A stretch of 64,000 nucleotides of DNA, taken from the NCBI GenBank assembly GCA_021442155.1, contig CM038216.1, positions 86,400,945 through 86,464,944 on the forward strand, given 5' to 3'. The first letter of the stretch is position 1. Every line of letters begins with the position of its first letter. The notes under the pieces are model-generated. The model did no database searches and had not been told where the DNA came from. It saw only the letters and a list, made by a program, of their open reading frames with translations. Made by a program: the position numbers and the translations under genes. Below, piece after piece: positions 11,771-22,348 of the stretch. The DNA comes from Cymbidium sinense (Eukaryota > Streptophyta > Magnoliopsida > Asparagales > Orchidaceae).

Positions 11771-14270
11771 AAATAATTATCATCAATAAAAATTCCATTT
11801 TGAATTCAATATCTTCTATGTTGAAAGTATTCTTATTTGTGAATCCGCTACGATGTGTTTAGGGTAGGTGTAAGGAACCCTAGTAGCATCATATCCTTCA
11901 TCGACACAACACAAACAAAAACTACGCACAAACATATAAAATAAATACATATCTTTTGTCTCAACCTACTCTGAGTTGAGAGAACGTCTTCAGCGGCACT
12001 CTCTTAGTAGTTATTCTAGGTTGGGTTGACGTGCTACCCTGCTAGTGTGTTACTCTAGTTTCCTTCTTGCTTTGGAGGATGTAAGTCTGCTACACTTTCC
12101 TTTCTTACTTGTCCACTACACACGGATGAGTGCCTTGTTAGTTTGGTAGGCCTTACTGCATGGCTGATAAGCTACCTCATGTTGGCTTCGTTTAAAAGGA
12201 TGTGAGTTTTCTATGCTATCTTCTTAGATTAGCCTTTGTACACTAACTAGGTTGAGTATATTTGATGTTTAGGATAAGTCCCCTAGCGGCTCCTTCCCTC
12301 TTGACTACTTCAAGTGCAGGTCGATCCTTCCTCGGGCTCCAGCAGTAGTCACTCTAGGTCGATATATCATCTGCCGATGATAGATTATCCCGATGATCAG
12401 TTATGCTTAGAAAGTTATAAATGTACATGCTTTCTTTCCATATTGATCATTGGACACCGACGGGCACCATAGGTTGGTTGGTTCTCACTATGCTGATAGA
12501 TACACCACTTATGCTGACGGATACATCCCTAGCAGCACCTCCCCTATGGGCACTATATTTCAATCACATCTTTTCCAACCCCATTTAGACACTACAGGGT
12601 TCTTATTGGGGGAGTTCTCCTTTCCTAGTAATCCCCCCCTGTGGTAGAGAATTTATTCTATGGATGTGCAGATTCTCCCTTTGTCCAATAAATCTGAGAT
12701 AGGTCAAGGCTAACATATCCCCTGCTTACTGAGGTCCCTCATACACCAACAGGATCCACACAAACATATAAAGAAAATATATATTCACTTGTGGATTAGG
12801 AGGACACTCCTAGTGGGACCTTTTCCCAAGCAAGCATCCTATCTTTAGGGCAGTCTTAGCAAAACTCCCTATAGGAATCGACTAACTACTCTTGAGTTGA
12901 TATAAGTCCCTAGTGGCATTTACTCAGTAGTCACCCCTAAGTCTAGTTCAATTTGTTGTGCTACCAACAGGTCACCCTAATGGTTGTTCCCTACTTTAAC
13001 AGATGTAAGTCTGCCATGCCTTCTTCCTAGCATATCTGTTGCATGTTCAAAGGCAACCCCTTAGGTTGGCTAGCTCTACCCCATGGCCGCTAAACTATCT
13101 CCTTGGATTTATAAATTTTAGATATGATAAGTATGATATAGCCCCTTCTTGGTGGGTCCATTACACATCAACATGGTCCATAAATTAAATCTATAAATTT
13201 TGATTGAGCTCACATTCCCAACGGATATACTATTTTGAAATCAAACTAAGCCAAACAAACCATATCAAATCACATGAAATTAATATAAAATTAATCCTGA
13301 CTACTTTTGAGTTGACATATGTCCCCAGCAACATTTACTCAGTAGTCTCCCTAGATCAGGTTCGATTTGTTGTGCATCAAACAGGTCACCCTAGTGGTTG
13401 TTCCTCACTTTAGAAGATGTAAGTCTGCTACGCCTTCTTCCTAGCACAACCATTGCACACCGAAAGACAACTCCTTAGGTTGGCTCTACGGTCTGAGACT
13501 ATCCCCTTTGTAAACTTGAGGTAGGTCAAGGCTAATATAGCCCCTTCTCAATGGGTCATTGCAACGGTTCATACATTAACTTCAGATTAAATTAAACCTA
13601 ATCGATTTTCCCGGTGGAGTTAAATCATACCCTTCTCCCTGGAGCCCCAAATCATATATAAATAAGTCAGCAAATAGATCAAATTGAAAACCAACTCTCG
13701 GTGAGCCAAATTAAACAAACTCCACTAGTGTAATCTAAATCTAAGAAATCCAACCAAACTTTTATTCCCAGCAGATACATCCCCAAAAAAGTCTATGAAA
13801 TCAAACTCAAATCCCAATCCTTAGTGGATAGCCTGAGCCTACTTCCCTAGTGGAAGGTTCATATACCTGATCCCCAGTGGACTCAAGCCCATATCTCTAG
13901 CAGATATGCCTCCACATTAATTAAAATTAAACAATTAAATTTGATTCGATCTTAATCATCGATGGATTATAGATTCTTATTCCAACCGATCTTCTTTCAA
14001 ACTTTATCCCCAATAGATTTTCTTCTTCTATGCCCTCGACATAGACCCCACAAATGTCATGTCTAATGCATGTGTGATCCCCTAGCGGATCTCCCTCCAT
14101 GCATTAACATGGAATTCTCATCAAATCTTATTTCTTTTCTTATGCACACCTTTAATACTTCAAACAAAAGCCTAAAAATGTATTCATTCAAATTACATCA
14201 TCTTATCATTATAATCAACATTTTATGATTTATGATGGTGCAAGCTCAAACTAATGATATAACATCATGT
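11771..14270 (+). repeat. Tat copy A: long non-coding 3' region with direct repeats of about 410 bp
   Basis: No coding sequence. It begins with a segment shared by all three Tat copies, ending in GGTAGGTGTAAGGAACCC (11,863-11,880). Short motifs of the CCCTAGTGG/CCCAGCGG type recur throughout. Two longer direct repeats are visible: about 12,885-13,090 and 13,297-13,495 share TACT-TTGAGTTGA, CATTTACTCAGTAGTC, GATGTAAGTCTGC and CTTCTTCCTAGCA, about 410 bp apart. A third, more diverged unit starts near 11,966. Tat elements typically carry long 3' untranslated regions with tandem repeats, so this is read as internal element sequence. No polypurine tract or LTR start was identified. Confidence 0.6.
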
Positions 14271-14280
14271 TAATTCTATT

Positions 14281-15455
14281 AGAAATGGTACAAAATAACA
14301 TAATTTTGGTGTTGCTTCTTGGAGTGTGCCGTCAATTTGGCCAAAATTTTTCATCTCAACCTTCAAATTAACAATTTTGTGGGTTTTGACCCAATGTATT
14401 ATAGCAAAAGTAAAACATACTAAAATGCACAATAACATTTAGTAACATAACAGCACATTCATATATATGTGAAGTTATATTGTTATGTACGTTATATTTT
14501 AATATGCTTTCATATAATATATTATCTTACATTACACCTTAAAATGAATCACTTTAAGCAAAAAAATTATAAAATTTGGTTAAAAAATGAACATTTATTT
14601 TGAATGCAAAATTCCATTCTTTTGATTAAATGACACACCATAGCACACCCCCAATGATGTTCACTAAAGCTTCCCTTAAATTTGGCCAAATCCCATCATC
14701 TCAACCTATAAATTAGTATTTTTATTAATGATACTAGTACAAACTCTACTACATCATACTATAACAAACTAAAATATGCTAAAAAATAAGAAGCAATACA
14801 CAATAGTTTGCTGTAATGCATGATGCTACACTATGTTATGGCATCCTATATTATAATACACTATAACATATTATACTATATTATATTGCATATCACATCA
14901 CAAGGGATTGTTTAAGATAAAAAATCATAAAATTAGTCTAAATAATAAAAAACTATATATTTTAGTTGTATCACTTACATATTTTAAATTAAAATAATAT
15001 ATTATGATGCCATGCTCTACTTATTATGAATTTGGCCAAATTTCACCATTTTAAAGTCTAAAATAGCATTTTTATAAACAATGCTAGTGTAGCCTTGACT
15101 ACATGATTGTAAAATACTAAAAGAATTTAAAATGCACAGAATAATATATTATGATATATGATGCTATACTATGCTACAACATTTAATATTTATTTTGAAC
15201 ATAAAATCTTGCTTTTTAGACTACAAGTGGTGTAGCACAGCTTCGGTATAATAACTTAATTCCCACTTCAAATTTAACAAATTTCATCATCTGATTTATT
15301 AAATCAATATTTTTATGATTTATATTAATATAGACTATAGGGAAATACCATAATATACTAAAACATTTTAAAACTTCATATAACATCCAAAAATACATCA
15401 CTACATGCTTAAATATATGATGTTACGTTATATTATAATATATGGTATTATAATA
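14281..15455. repeat. AT-rich satellite, four diverged units of about 350 bp
   Basis: Four successive units can be registered on a shared block, AATTTGGCCAAATTTCATC followed by TCAACCT-TAAATTA-TATTTTTAT. They start near 14,331, 14,678, 15,029 and 15,269, with spacings of 347, 351 and 240 bp (the third unit is shortened). Other shared pieces are ACTAAAATATGCTAAAA-like and ATGATGCTACACTATG-like segments and a TTATTTTGAA-ATAAAAT-C-TTCTTTT block. The last unit runs straight into the telomere-like array at about 15,460. It is not part of the Tat element as far as I can see. Confidence 0.7.
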
Positions 15456-15460
15456 TAATT

Positions 15461-15600
15461 TAAGGTTAGGGTTTAGGGTATATAAATCTCTAATAGTCAA
15501 GGGAAAGTCTCTTAAAGACATTTTCTTTAGCTACCATAACTATGTTAGGATTAGGTCATTCTTTAGATCTACTCCTAATAGCATCTTTATTCAAGGTTTA
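15461..15600. other. Array entry segment with a module of about 55 bp shared with 36,241
   Basis: A short stretch with little telomere character. Positions 15,548-15,600 read GGATTAGGTCATTCTTTAGA-T-TACTCCTAAT--CATCTTTA-TCAAGG and recur with few differences at 36,241-36,290. In both places the module is followed at once by TTTAGGG-like repeats and then by a type-I GR-RBP fragment. Function unknown; it looks like a marker of one monomer lineage. Confidence 0.6.
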
Positions 15601-15920
15601 GGGTTTAGGGTTTAGGGTTACGGTTTAGAGTTAGTTTAGGGTTTATGGTTTAATTTTAGTTTAGGGTTTAGGGTTTATGGATTGATTAGGGTTTAAGGTT
15701 TAGGGTTTGGGGATTAAGGTTTAGGGTTTAGGGTTGTAAGTTTTAGGGTTTAGTGTTTATGATTTAGGGTTTAGGGTTTAGGGTTTAGGGTTTTAGGGTT
15801 TAGGGTTTAGGGTTTAGGGTTTAGTGTTTAGGGTTTAGGGTTTTCAGGGTTTATGGTTTAGGGTTTATGATTTAGGTTATAGGTTTAGGGCTTAAGGTTT
15901 AAAGTTTAAGGATTTTTTTA

Positions 15921-16390
15921 GTAGAGAACAAATTCAGATTCAACATTTCTTCTTTTCAATTTCATCAACCAAGTAGCACCCTAAGTTTTCTAAGACACAA
16001 GTGATGACATAGATAAAAATTGAGCACCCATAGAGAAAATCAAATACCCTAGATAAGTAGAACCATATCTACTATAAAAACACAATTCCATAAGCAGCAG
16101 ATCAGATTGACTGTTCTTCAATTTCCCTAGTTCCCATCATAACCACCCCAACATCTCGAGTAGTAGATTTGCCATCATATCCCCGATCTCTCCCTCGGCC
16201 ACCACCATGGTTGTAAACTCTGTCGCTCCTCCTGCCTCCATAACCACCACTTCTCTGACTACCACCTCCATATCCACCAAAGACCTCTAGATCACCACCA
16301 CTTGGATAACCGCCGCCACACTTCCCACCGCCAGATCTAGACTGAGCCTAGCTTGATGGATGTTCGTTATCAAGGTTCTACCCATTCTTA
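15921..16390 (-). pseudogene. GR-RBP 3'-end fragment, copy 1 (type I)
   Basis: Read on the minus strand, this begins with codons resembling NGQNLD-RN at the end of the RRM, then a TVNQAQSRS-like stretch, a glycine-rich tail (GGG, GGYGGG, RGYDG-type repeats) and a GNW-like end. About 175 bp of 3' UTR follows. In plant glycine-rich RNA-binding proteins the RRM ends 'GMNGQxLDGRxITVNEAQSR' and the tail is glycine/arginine/tyrosine-rich, so the origin is clear. The RRM core with RNP1 and RNP2 is absent. Substitutions break the frame. Type-I hallmarks are GTAGCACCC in the UTR and a short telomere-like join at the CCCATTCTTA end. An A-run follows the UTR end (minus strand). Confidence 0.88.
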
Positions 16391-17485
16391 TGGTTTAGGG
16401 TTAGTTAAGGGTTTAGGGTTCATTTAGGGTTTAGTTTTTAGGGTTTAGGGTTAATTTAGGGTTTATGGTTTAGAGTTTGGGTTTGGTGTTCAGGGTTTTA
16501 TGTTATAGGTTTTAGGGTTTAAGGTTTAGGGTTTAGGGTTTAAGGATTAAGGTTTTAGGCTTTAGGCTTTAGGGTTTATGGTTTAAGGTTTAGGCGTTAG
16601 GGTTTAAGGATTTTTTTAAATTAAATAAACTAGTAGGTTTAGGTATATTTAGTTTATTTTTTATTTATTTTATTTGATTTGATTTTTTTTTTATTTTTAT
16701 TTAAGTTATTTTATTTAATTTAGTTTATTTATTTTAGTTTGGGTTTTTATTTTAGTTTATTTTTTAGGTTTAGGTTTATTTCTTAGTTGAGTTTTATTTT
16801 TATTTTATTTTTTAGGTTTAGGTTTTAAATTTTTTTTTAGATTTAAGTTTTAGGTTTTTATTTTAGGTTTATTGTTAGGTTTTCTTTTTTTAGTTTTTGT
16901 TTAGGTTTATTTTTAGTTTATTTTATTTTATTTAGTTTAGGTTTAGGTTTAGGTTTAAGTTTAGTTTATTTTAGGTCTATGTTTAGGTTTTATTTTGTTT
17001 TGTTTATTTTATTTTAATTTTAGGTTTAAGTTTTTTGTAATTTAGAGTTTAGCTTTTATTTTTGATATATTTTTAAGTTTTATTTTTAGGTTTATTTTTG
17101 ATGTTTAATTTTTTATTTATTTTATTTTTATTTTAGGTTTAGTTCTTATTTTATTTTTGTTTTTTATATTTTTAGTCTAGTTTAGGTTTTTATTTATTTT
17201 ATTTTAGTTTAGTTTTCTTTTTTATTTGTTTTCTTTTTAAGTTTAGGTTTAGGTTTAGGTTTTAGTTTATGTTTTTGTTTTATTTTGATTTAGGGTTTTT
17301 TATTTATTTAATCTTTAGGTTTTATTTAGTTTAGGTTTAGGTTTTAGCTTTTTAGGCTTTAGGGTTAGTTTATGATTTAGGGTTTAGGGTTTGAGGTTTA
17401 GGGTTTAGGGTTTAGGGTTTAGAGTTTATGTTTTAGGTTTAGGGTTTAAGTTTTAGTTTAGGGTTTAGAGTTTACAATTTTTTTT
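16391..17485. repeat. Telomere-like tract, boundary motif (16,618) and T-rich tract
   Basis: TTTAGGG-like sequence runs to about 16,610, then the boundary motif (AATAAACTAGTAGGTTTAGG type), about 730 bp of T-rich TTTAGG/TTTTATTTA sequence, and a return to TTTAGGG repeats from about 17,370. No open frame of interest. Confidence 0.85.
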
Positions 17486-17959
17486 AATAGTGGACAAATT
17501 CAAATTCAACATTTCTTTTTTTCAATTTCATCAACCAAGTAGCACCCCAAGATTTTAATGATGCAAGTGATGACATAGATTAAAAATGAGCACCCATAGA
17601 GCAAATCAAATGCCCTAGATAAGTAGAACCATCTCTATTGTAAAGAAAAAGTTCCATAAGCAACATATTGGATCGATCGTTCTCCAGTTTCTTCAGTTCC
17701 CATCAGAACCACCATTGCCTCTCGAGTAGCGGGATCCATCATCATATCCCTGATCTCTCCCTCCACAACCACCACAGTTGTGACCTCCGTCACTCCTCCT
17801 GCCTCCGTAACCACCACTACTCTGACCACCACCTCCATATCCATAAGCACCTCCAGATCCCCCACCATCACCGCATAATCGCACCTCTCGCTCCATCCAA
17901 ATCTAGGCTGAGCCTAGTTGACAGTGATGTTCCTACCGTTAAGGTTTTGCCCATTATTA
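17486..17959 (-). pseudogene. GR-RBP 3'-end fragment, copy 2 (type I)
   Basis: Same extent as copy 1. On the minus strand the glycine-rich tail is well kept over 17,693-17,896 and reads as GG-rich blocks with SSGGYGGRRSDGG, GGRDQGYDDGSRYSRGNGGSDGN, then a stop where other copies have tryptophan. The frame is lost between the ITVNQAQ-like part and the tail. Spacing to copy 1 is 1,565 bp and to copy 3 1,558 bp, so copies 1-3 form a regular tandem of the long monomer. The UTR carries the type-I variant GTAGCACCCC. Confidence 0.88.
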
Positions 17960-19043
17960 AGGTTTATGGTCAATTTAGGGTTTAATGTTTATGGATAGTT
18001 TAGGATTTAAGGTTTGGTTTTTAGGGTTTAGGGCTGTAGGTTTTAGGGTTTAGGGTTTAGGGTTTAGGGTTTTAGGGTTTAGGGTTATAGGTTTAGGGTT
18101 GTAGGTTTAGGCTTTAGGGTTAAGGGTTTTGGGTTTAGGGTTTAGGAGTTAGGGTTTGGGGTTCTTTTTTTTTTTAAATTAAGTAAACTAGTAGGTTTAG
18201 GTTTATTTAGTTTATTTTTTATTTTTATTTAAGTTTATTTTTTTATTTTTATTTAGTTTAGTTTATTTATTTTATTTTAGGTTTTATTGAGTTTATTTTT
18301 TAGTTTAAATTTATTTTTAGTTGAGTTTTTTTTTATTTTGTTTTAGGTTTAGGTTTATCTTTTATTTTAGGTTTGGTTTAGGTTTTATTTTATTTTTTTT
18401 AGGTTTAGGTTTTAGGTTTTTATTTTAGGTTCATTTTAGGTTTTATGTTTATAGTTATGTTTTTATTTTAGTTTATTTTATTTCATTTAGTTTAGGTTAA
18501 TGTGTCAGTTTAAGTTTAGTTTATTTAAGGTTTTGGTTTAGGTTTTATTTTATTTTATTTATTTTATTTTTATTTTTTGTTTAGTTTTTTTTGTTTAGGG
18601 TTTAGCATTTTTTTTAGGTTTAGGTTTTTATTTAGTTTTTATTTACTTTATTTTAGGTTTATTTTATTTTTAGTTTAGGTTTAGTTCTTATTTTATTTAG
18701 GTTTTTTATTTATTAGTTTAATTTAGGTTTTTATTTATATTATTTTAGTTTAGTTTTTATTTTTTATTTTATTTTCTTTTTAGGTTTAGGTTTATGTTTA
18801 TGTTTATGTTTATGTTTTGGTTTAGGTTTAGGTTTTAGTTTATGTTTTTATTTTATTTTGGTTTAGCTTTTTTATTTATTTTATTTTTAGGTTTTATTTA
18901 GTTTAGGTTTATTTTTTAGCTTTCTAGGAATTAAGGTTAATTCAGGGTTTAGGGTTTAGGGTTTAGAGTTTAGGTTTTAAGCTTAGGGTTTAAGTTTTTT
19001 GTTTAGGGTTTAGGGTTTATGGTTTAGGGTTTAAGTTTTTTTT
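17960..19043. repeat. Telomere-like tract, boundary motif (18,176) and T-rich tract
   Basis: A TTTAGGG-like part runs to about 18,165. The boundary motif is among the best preserved (TTAAGTAAACTAGTAGGTTT, 18,179-18,198), followed by a T-rich tract to about 18,930 and TTTAGGG-like repeats again to 19,040. No gene seen. Confidence 0.85.
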
Positions 19044-19526
19044 AACAGATAACAAATTCATATTCAAAATTTCTTCTTTTTGATTTCATCAACCAAGTAG
19101 CACCTCAAATTTTCTAAGACGCAAGCGATGACATAGATAGAAAATGAGCACCCACAAAGAAAATCAAAAACCTTGAATAAGTACAATCATCTCTACTGTA
19201 AAGATAAAGTCCCATAAGCAATAGATCGAATCAGCATTCTTCAGTTTCTCCAATTCCCATCAGAACCACCCCCGCCTCTCGAGTAGCTGGATTCACCATC
19301 ATATCCTTGATATCTACCTCCGTCATCATCACAATTGTAACCTCTATCACTCCTCCCACCTCCATAACCACCACTGCTTCGACCACCACCTCCAAATCAA
19401 CCAGCACCACAAGATCCCCCACCACCACTGTGATAACTGTTACCTTCACCTTCGCCTACACTTCCAGATCTAGATTGAGCCTAGTTGATGGTGATGTTCC
19501 TGCCATGAAGGTTCTTTCCATTCTTA
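19044..19526 (-). pseudogene. GR-RBP 3'-end fragment, copy 3 (type I)
   Basis: Same layout as copies 1 and 2, on the minus strand: NITINQAQSRS-like codons at about 19,455-19,500, then a glycine-rich tail and a UTR of about 180 bp with GTAGCACC (type I). The tail has small indels that push open frames into Val/Met-rich or Thr/Ser-rich readings (for example 19,231-19,449 minus and 19,307-19,540 plus); these are out-of-frame artefacts. The UTR end is followed on the minus strand by CTGTTAAAAAAAA. Confidence 0.87.
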
Positions 19527-20995
19527 GGGTTTATGGTTAGTTTAGGGTTTAGGGTCAGTTTAGGGTTTAGGGTTTGAGGTTTATAGTTTAGGGTTGTAGG
19601 TTTTAGGGTTTAGGGTTTAGGGTTTAAGGTTTAGGGTTTAGAGTTTAGGGTTTATGGTTCTAGGGTTTAGGATTTAGGGTTTAAGGTTTAGGGTTTAGGT
19701 TTTAGGGTTTTAGTGTTTAGGGTTTGTTGTGTGTTTAGGGTTGCAGTTTAGGTTTAGGTTAGTTTTAGGGTTTAGGGTTTTAGGGTTTAGGACTTTGGAT
19801 TTAGTGTTTAGAATTTTCTTTTAAATTAAAAACCGGGTTTAGGCTTAATTAGGTTTTATTTTATTTTTTATTTTTGTTTAGGTTTATTTTTTATTTTTAT
19901 TTAATTTAGTATATTTACTTTAGTTTAGGCATTTTTATTTTAATTTATCTTTTTATGTTTAGGTTTATTTTTTAGTTGAGTTTTATTTTTATTTTATTTT
20001 TTTCGTTTATATTTTAATTTTTAGTTTTAGGTCTAGGTTTAGGTTTTATTTTATTTTTTTAGGTTTGGGATTTAATTTTTTATTTTAGGTTTATTTTAGG
20101 TTATATTTTTTAGTTTATGTTTAAGTTTATTTTTCATTTATTTTATTTTTTTCTACTTCAGGTTTATGTTATATTTATTTTTGTTAAGGTTTAGGTTTAT
20201 TTTATTTTTTTCATTTTATTTTTATTTTAAGTTTAGTTTTTTTTTAGTTTATGGTTTAGGTCTATTTTTAATTTATTTTAAGGTTTTATTTTAAGGTTTA
20301 TTTTTTAGGTTTAAGTTTTTATTTACTTTTCTATTATATTTTATTTTAGGATTATTTTATTCTTATTTTACATTTAGTTTTTATTTTATTTAGGTTTTTT
20401 ATTCTTAGGTTTATTTTATTTTTTAAATTAGTTTAGGTTTTTATTTATTTTATTTTAGTTTATTTTTATTTTTTATTTTATTTTATTTTTAGGTTTAGGT
20501 TTTAGGTTTAGTTTTAGGTTTTTTATTTTATTTTATTTTATTATTGGTTTAAGTTTATTTATTTATTTTATTATTAGGTTTATTTAGTTTATGAGTTTTA
20601 GGTTTTAAGTTTTAGGGTTTAGGGTTTGTGGGCTTAGGGCCAGTGGTTTAGAGTTTTAGGTCATTTTAGGGTTTAAGGTTTGGCCTAGGGTCAGATTTAG
20701 GGTTTAGGTTTAGGGTTTTTGCACAGGTCAAGGATCTGAGGTGTGGTCACCTTAGAGTCAGGTGTTTAGGGTTTAGTGTTTTGGCTTTGGTCAATTGTTA
20801 GGTTTTAGGGTTTAAGGTTTATTTAGGGTTTAGGGTTTAGTTAGGTTTAGGTTTAGCCTAGTAGAGTTTAGGGTTTAGGTTAGGTTTGTCTGGGTTGGGT
20901 TTAGGTTTAGGGTTGTAGTTTAGTGTTTAGCATTAGGATTTATGGCAAAGGTTACATTTTTAATTAAGCAACCAATAGGTTTGGATTTAGTTTTC

Positions 20996-21028
<33 letters not shown>

Positions 21029-21896
21029 ATTTTGGTTTTTTTTATTTAGTTAATTTTATTTATTTTAAAATTTTAATTTAGTTAATTTTTTGTTTTAAGT
21101 TTTGGTTTAAACTTAGTTTTAGTTTATTTTATTTATTTATTTTAAGTTTAGGTTTTAATTTTTAATTTTATGTTTTGGTTTAGGTTTTTGTTATATTTTT
21201 TTAGGTTTAGGTTTTAGGTTTTTATTTTAGGTTTTTTTAAGGTTTTATTTTTTAGTTTAGGTTTAGGTTTATTTTTAGCCTATTTCATTTTATTTAGTTT
21301 ATGTTTTGGTTTAGGTTTAGGTTTAGTTTATTTTATGTTTAGGTTTAAGTTATATTTATTTTAGTTTAGGTTTAGGTTTATTTTATTTTTATTTTAGGTT
21401 CAAGTTTTACTTTTTATTAATTTTTAGATTTTATTTTTAGGTTCATTTTTTAGGTTTAGATTTTTTATTTAGTATTTTTTTAGGTTTATTTTATTTTTAT
21501 TTTCAGTTTAGTTTTTATTTTGTTTAGGTATTTTATTCTTAGGTTTAGTTTAAATTTTAATTTAGATTAGGTTTTTATTTATTTTATATTAGTTTACTTT
21601 TATTTTATTTTATTTTATTTTTAAGTTTAGGTTTAGGTTTTAATTTAGGTTTTAATTTTATTTTTTTAGTTTATTTAGATTTAGGTTATTTAATTTATTT
21701 ATTTATTAAGTTTTATTTATTTTAGGTTTAGGTTTTTAAGTTTTTAGGGTTTAGCATTTAGGGTTTAGGGTTTAGGGTTTAGGGTCTGAGGTTTAGGGTT
21801 TAGGGTTTAGGGTTAAGGTTTTAAGGTTTAGGGTTTAGGGTTTTTAGGTTTTAGGGCTTAGTGATTCAGTTTTAGGTCTATGGTTCAGGTTTTAAT
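19527..21896. repeat. Two GR-RBP-less monomers, one with a G/C-rich patch
   Basis: Boundary motifs near 19,823 and 20,961 divide this into two monomers of about 1.1 kb. The telomere-like tract of the second (20,620-20,945) contains G/C-rich deviations such as GGGCCAGTGG, GGTCAGATTT and GTGTGGTCACC. T-rich tracts occupy about 19,850-20,600 and 20,990-21,740. Clean TTTAGGG repeats resume at 21,745-21,870. No gene seen. Confidence 0.8.
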
Positions 21897-22348
21897 TTAG
21901 ATTCAACATTTCTTCTTTTTGGTTTCATCAACCAAGTAATATACCAAGTTTTCTAAGACACAATTGATGACATAAATAAAAAATGATTGGGCATAGAGCA
22001 AATCAAAAAGCTAACAAAACTATAACCGTCTCTACTATAAAGACACTGTTCCATAAGCAGCATGTTAGATTGGCCATTTTTTAGTTTCTCCAGTTCCCAT
22101 CAGAACCACCCCGGTCTCTCAAGTAGTGGGATCCACCATCATATCCCCGATCTCTCCCTCCGCCACCACCACGGCTGTAACCTCCATCGCTCCTGCCTAC
22201 ATAACCACCACTGCTCCGACCACCACCACCTCCATATCCCCCACCACAACTGTGATAACCTCCGCCTCCACCTTCACCTCCACTACCAAATCTAGAATGA
22301 GCCTGGTTGACGGTTATGTTCATGCCATCAAAGTTCTTCCCATACTTA
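21897..22348 (-). pseudogene. GR-RBP 3'-end fragment, copy 4 (type II), frame open to the stop
   Basis: This is the only copy whose glycine-rich reading frame is open from the RRM end to the natural stop (22,323 down to 22,081, minus strand). It reads NITVNQAHSR, a glycine-rich tail (GGGEGGGGG, YGGGGGRSSGGY, GGRDRGYDGG) and SDGNWRN-stop. The ATG that opens the frame replaces the arginine codon of the usual LDGRN, so it is an accidental start; the RRM core is missing and nothing suggests a promoter. The UTR carries a type-II-like AATATACC, and the 5' join runs into the longer telomere-like spacer typical of type II. Expression is not expected but cannot be excluded. Confidence 0.88.

Larger units (their letters stand above)
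1..14270 (+). mobile_element. Ty3/gypsy Tat-lineage LTR retrotransposon, copy A (decayed, interrupted, 5' part outside window)
   Basis: Domain order is protease-RT linker, reverse transcriptase, RNase H, a second (archaeal-type) RNase H and integrase, followed by a long non-coding 3' region. A second RNase H between the first RNase H and integrase marks the plant Tat lineage (established knowledge of the family). The pol region carries many stops and frameshifts and cannot encode a functional polyprotein. The window begins inside the element, at a point matching about 53,810 in copy B. A 7.6-kb foreign element at 1,199-8,774 splits the start of RT. I could not define an LTR, so the right end is set where the AT-rich satellite begins and is approximate. 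Confidence 0.88.
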
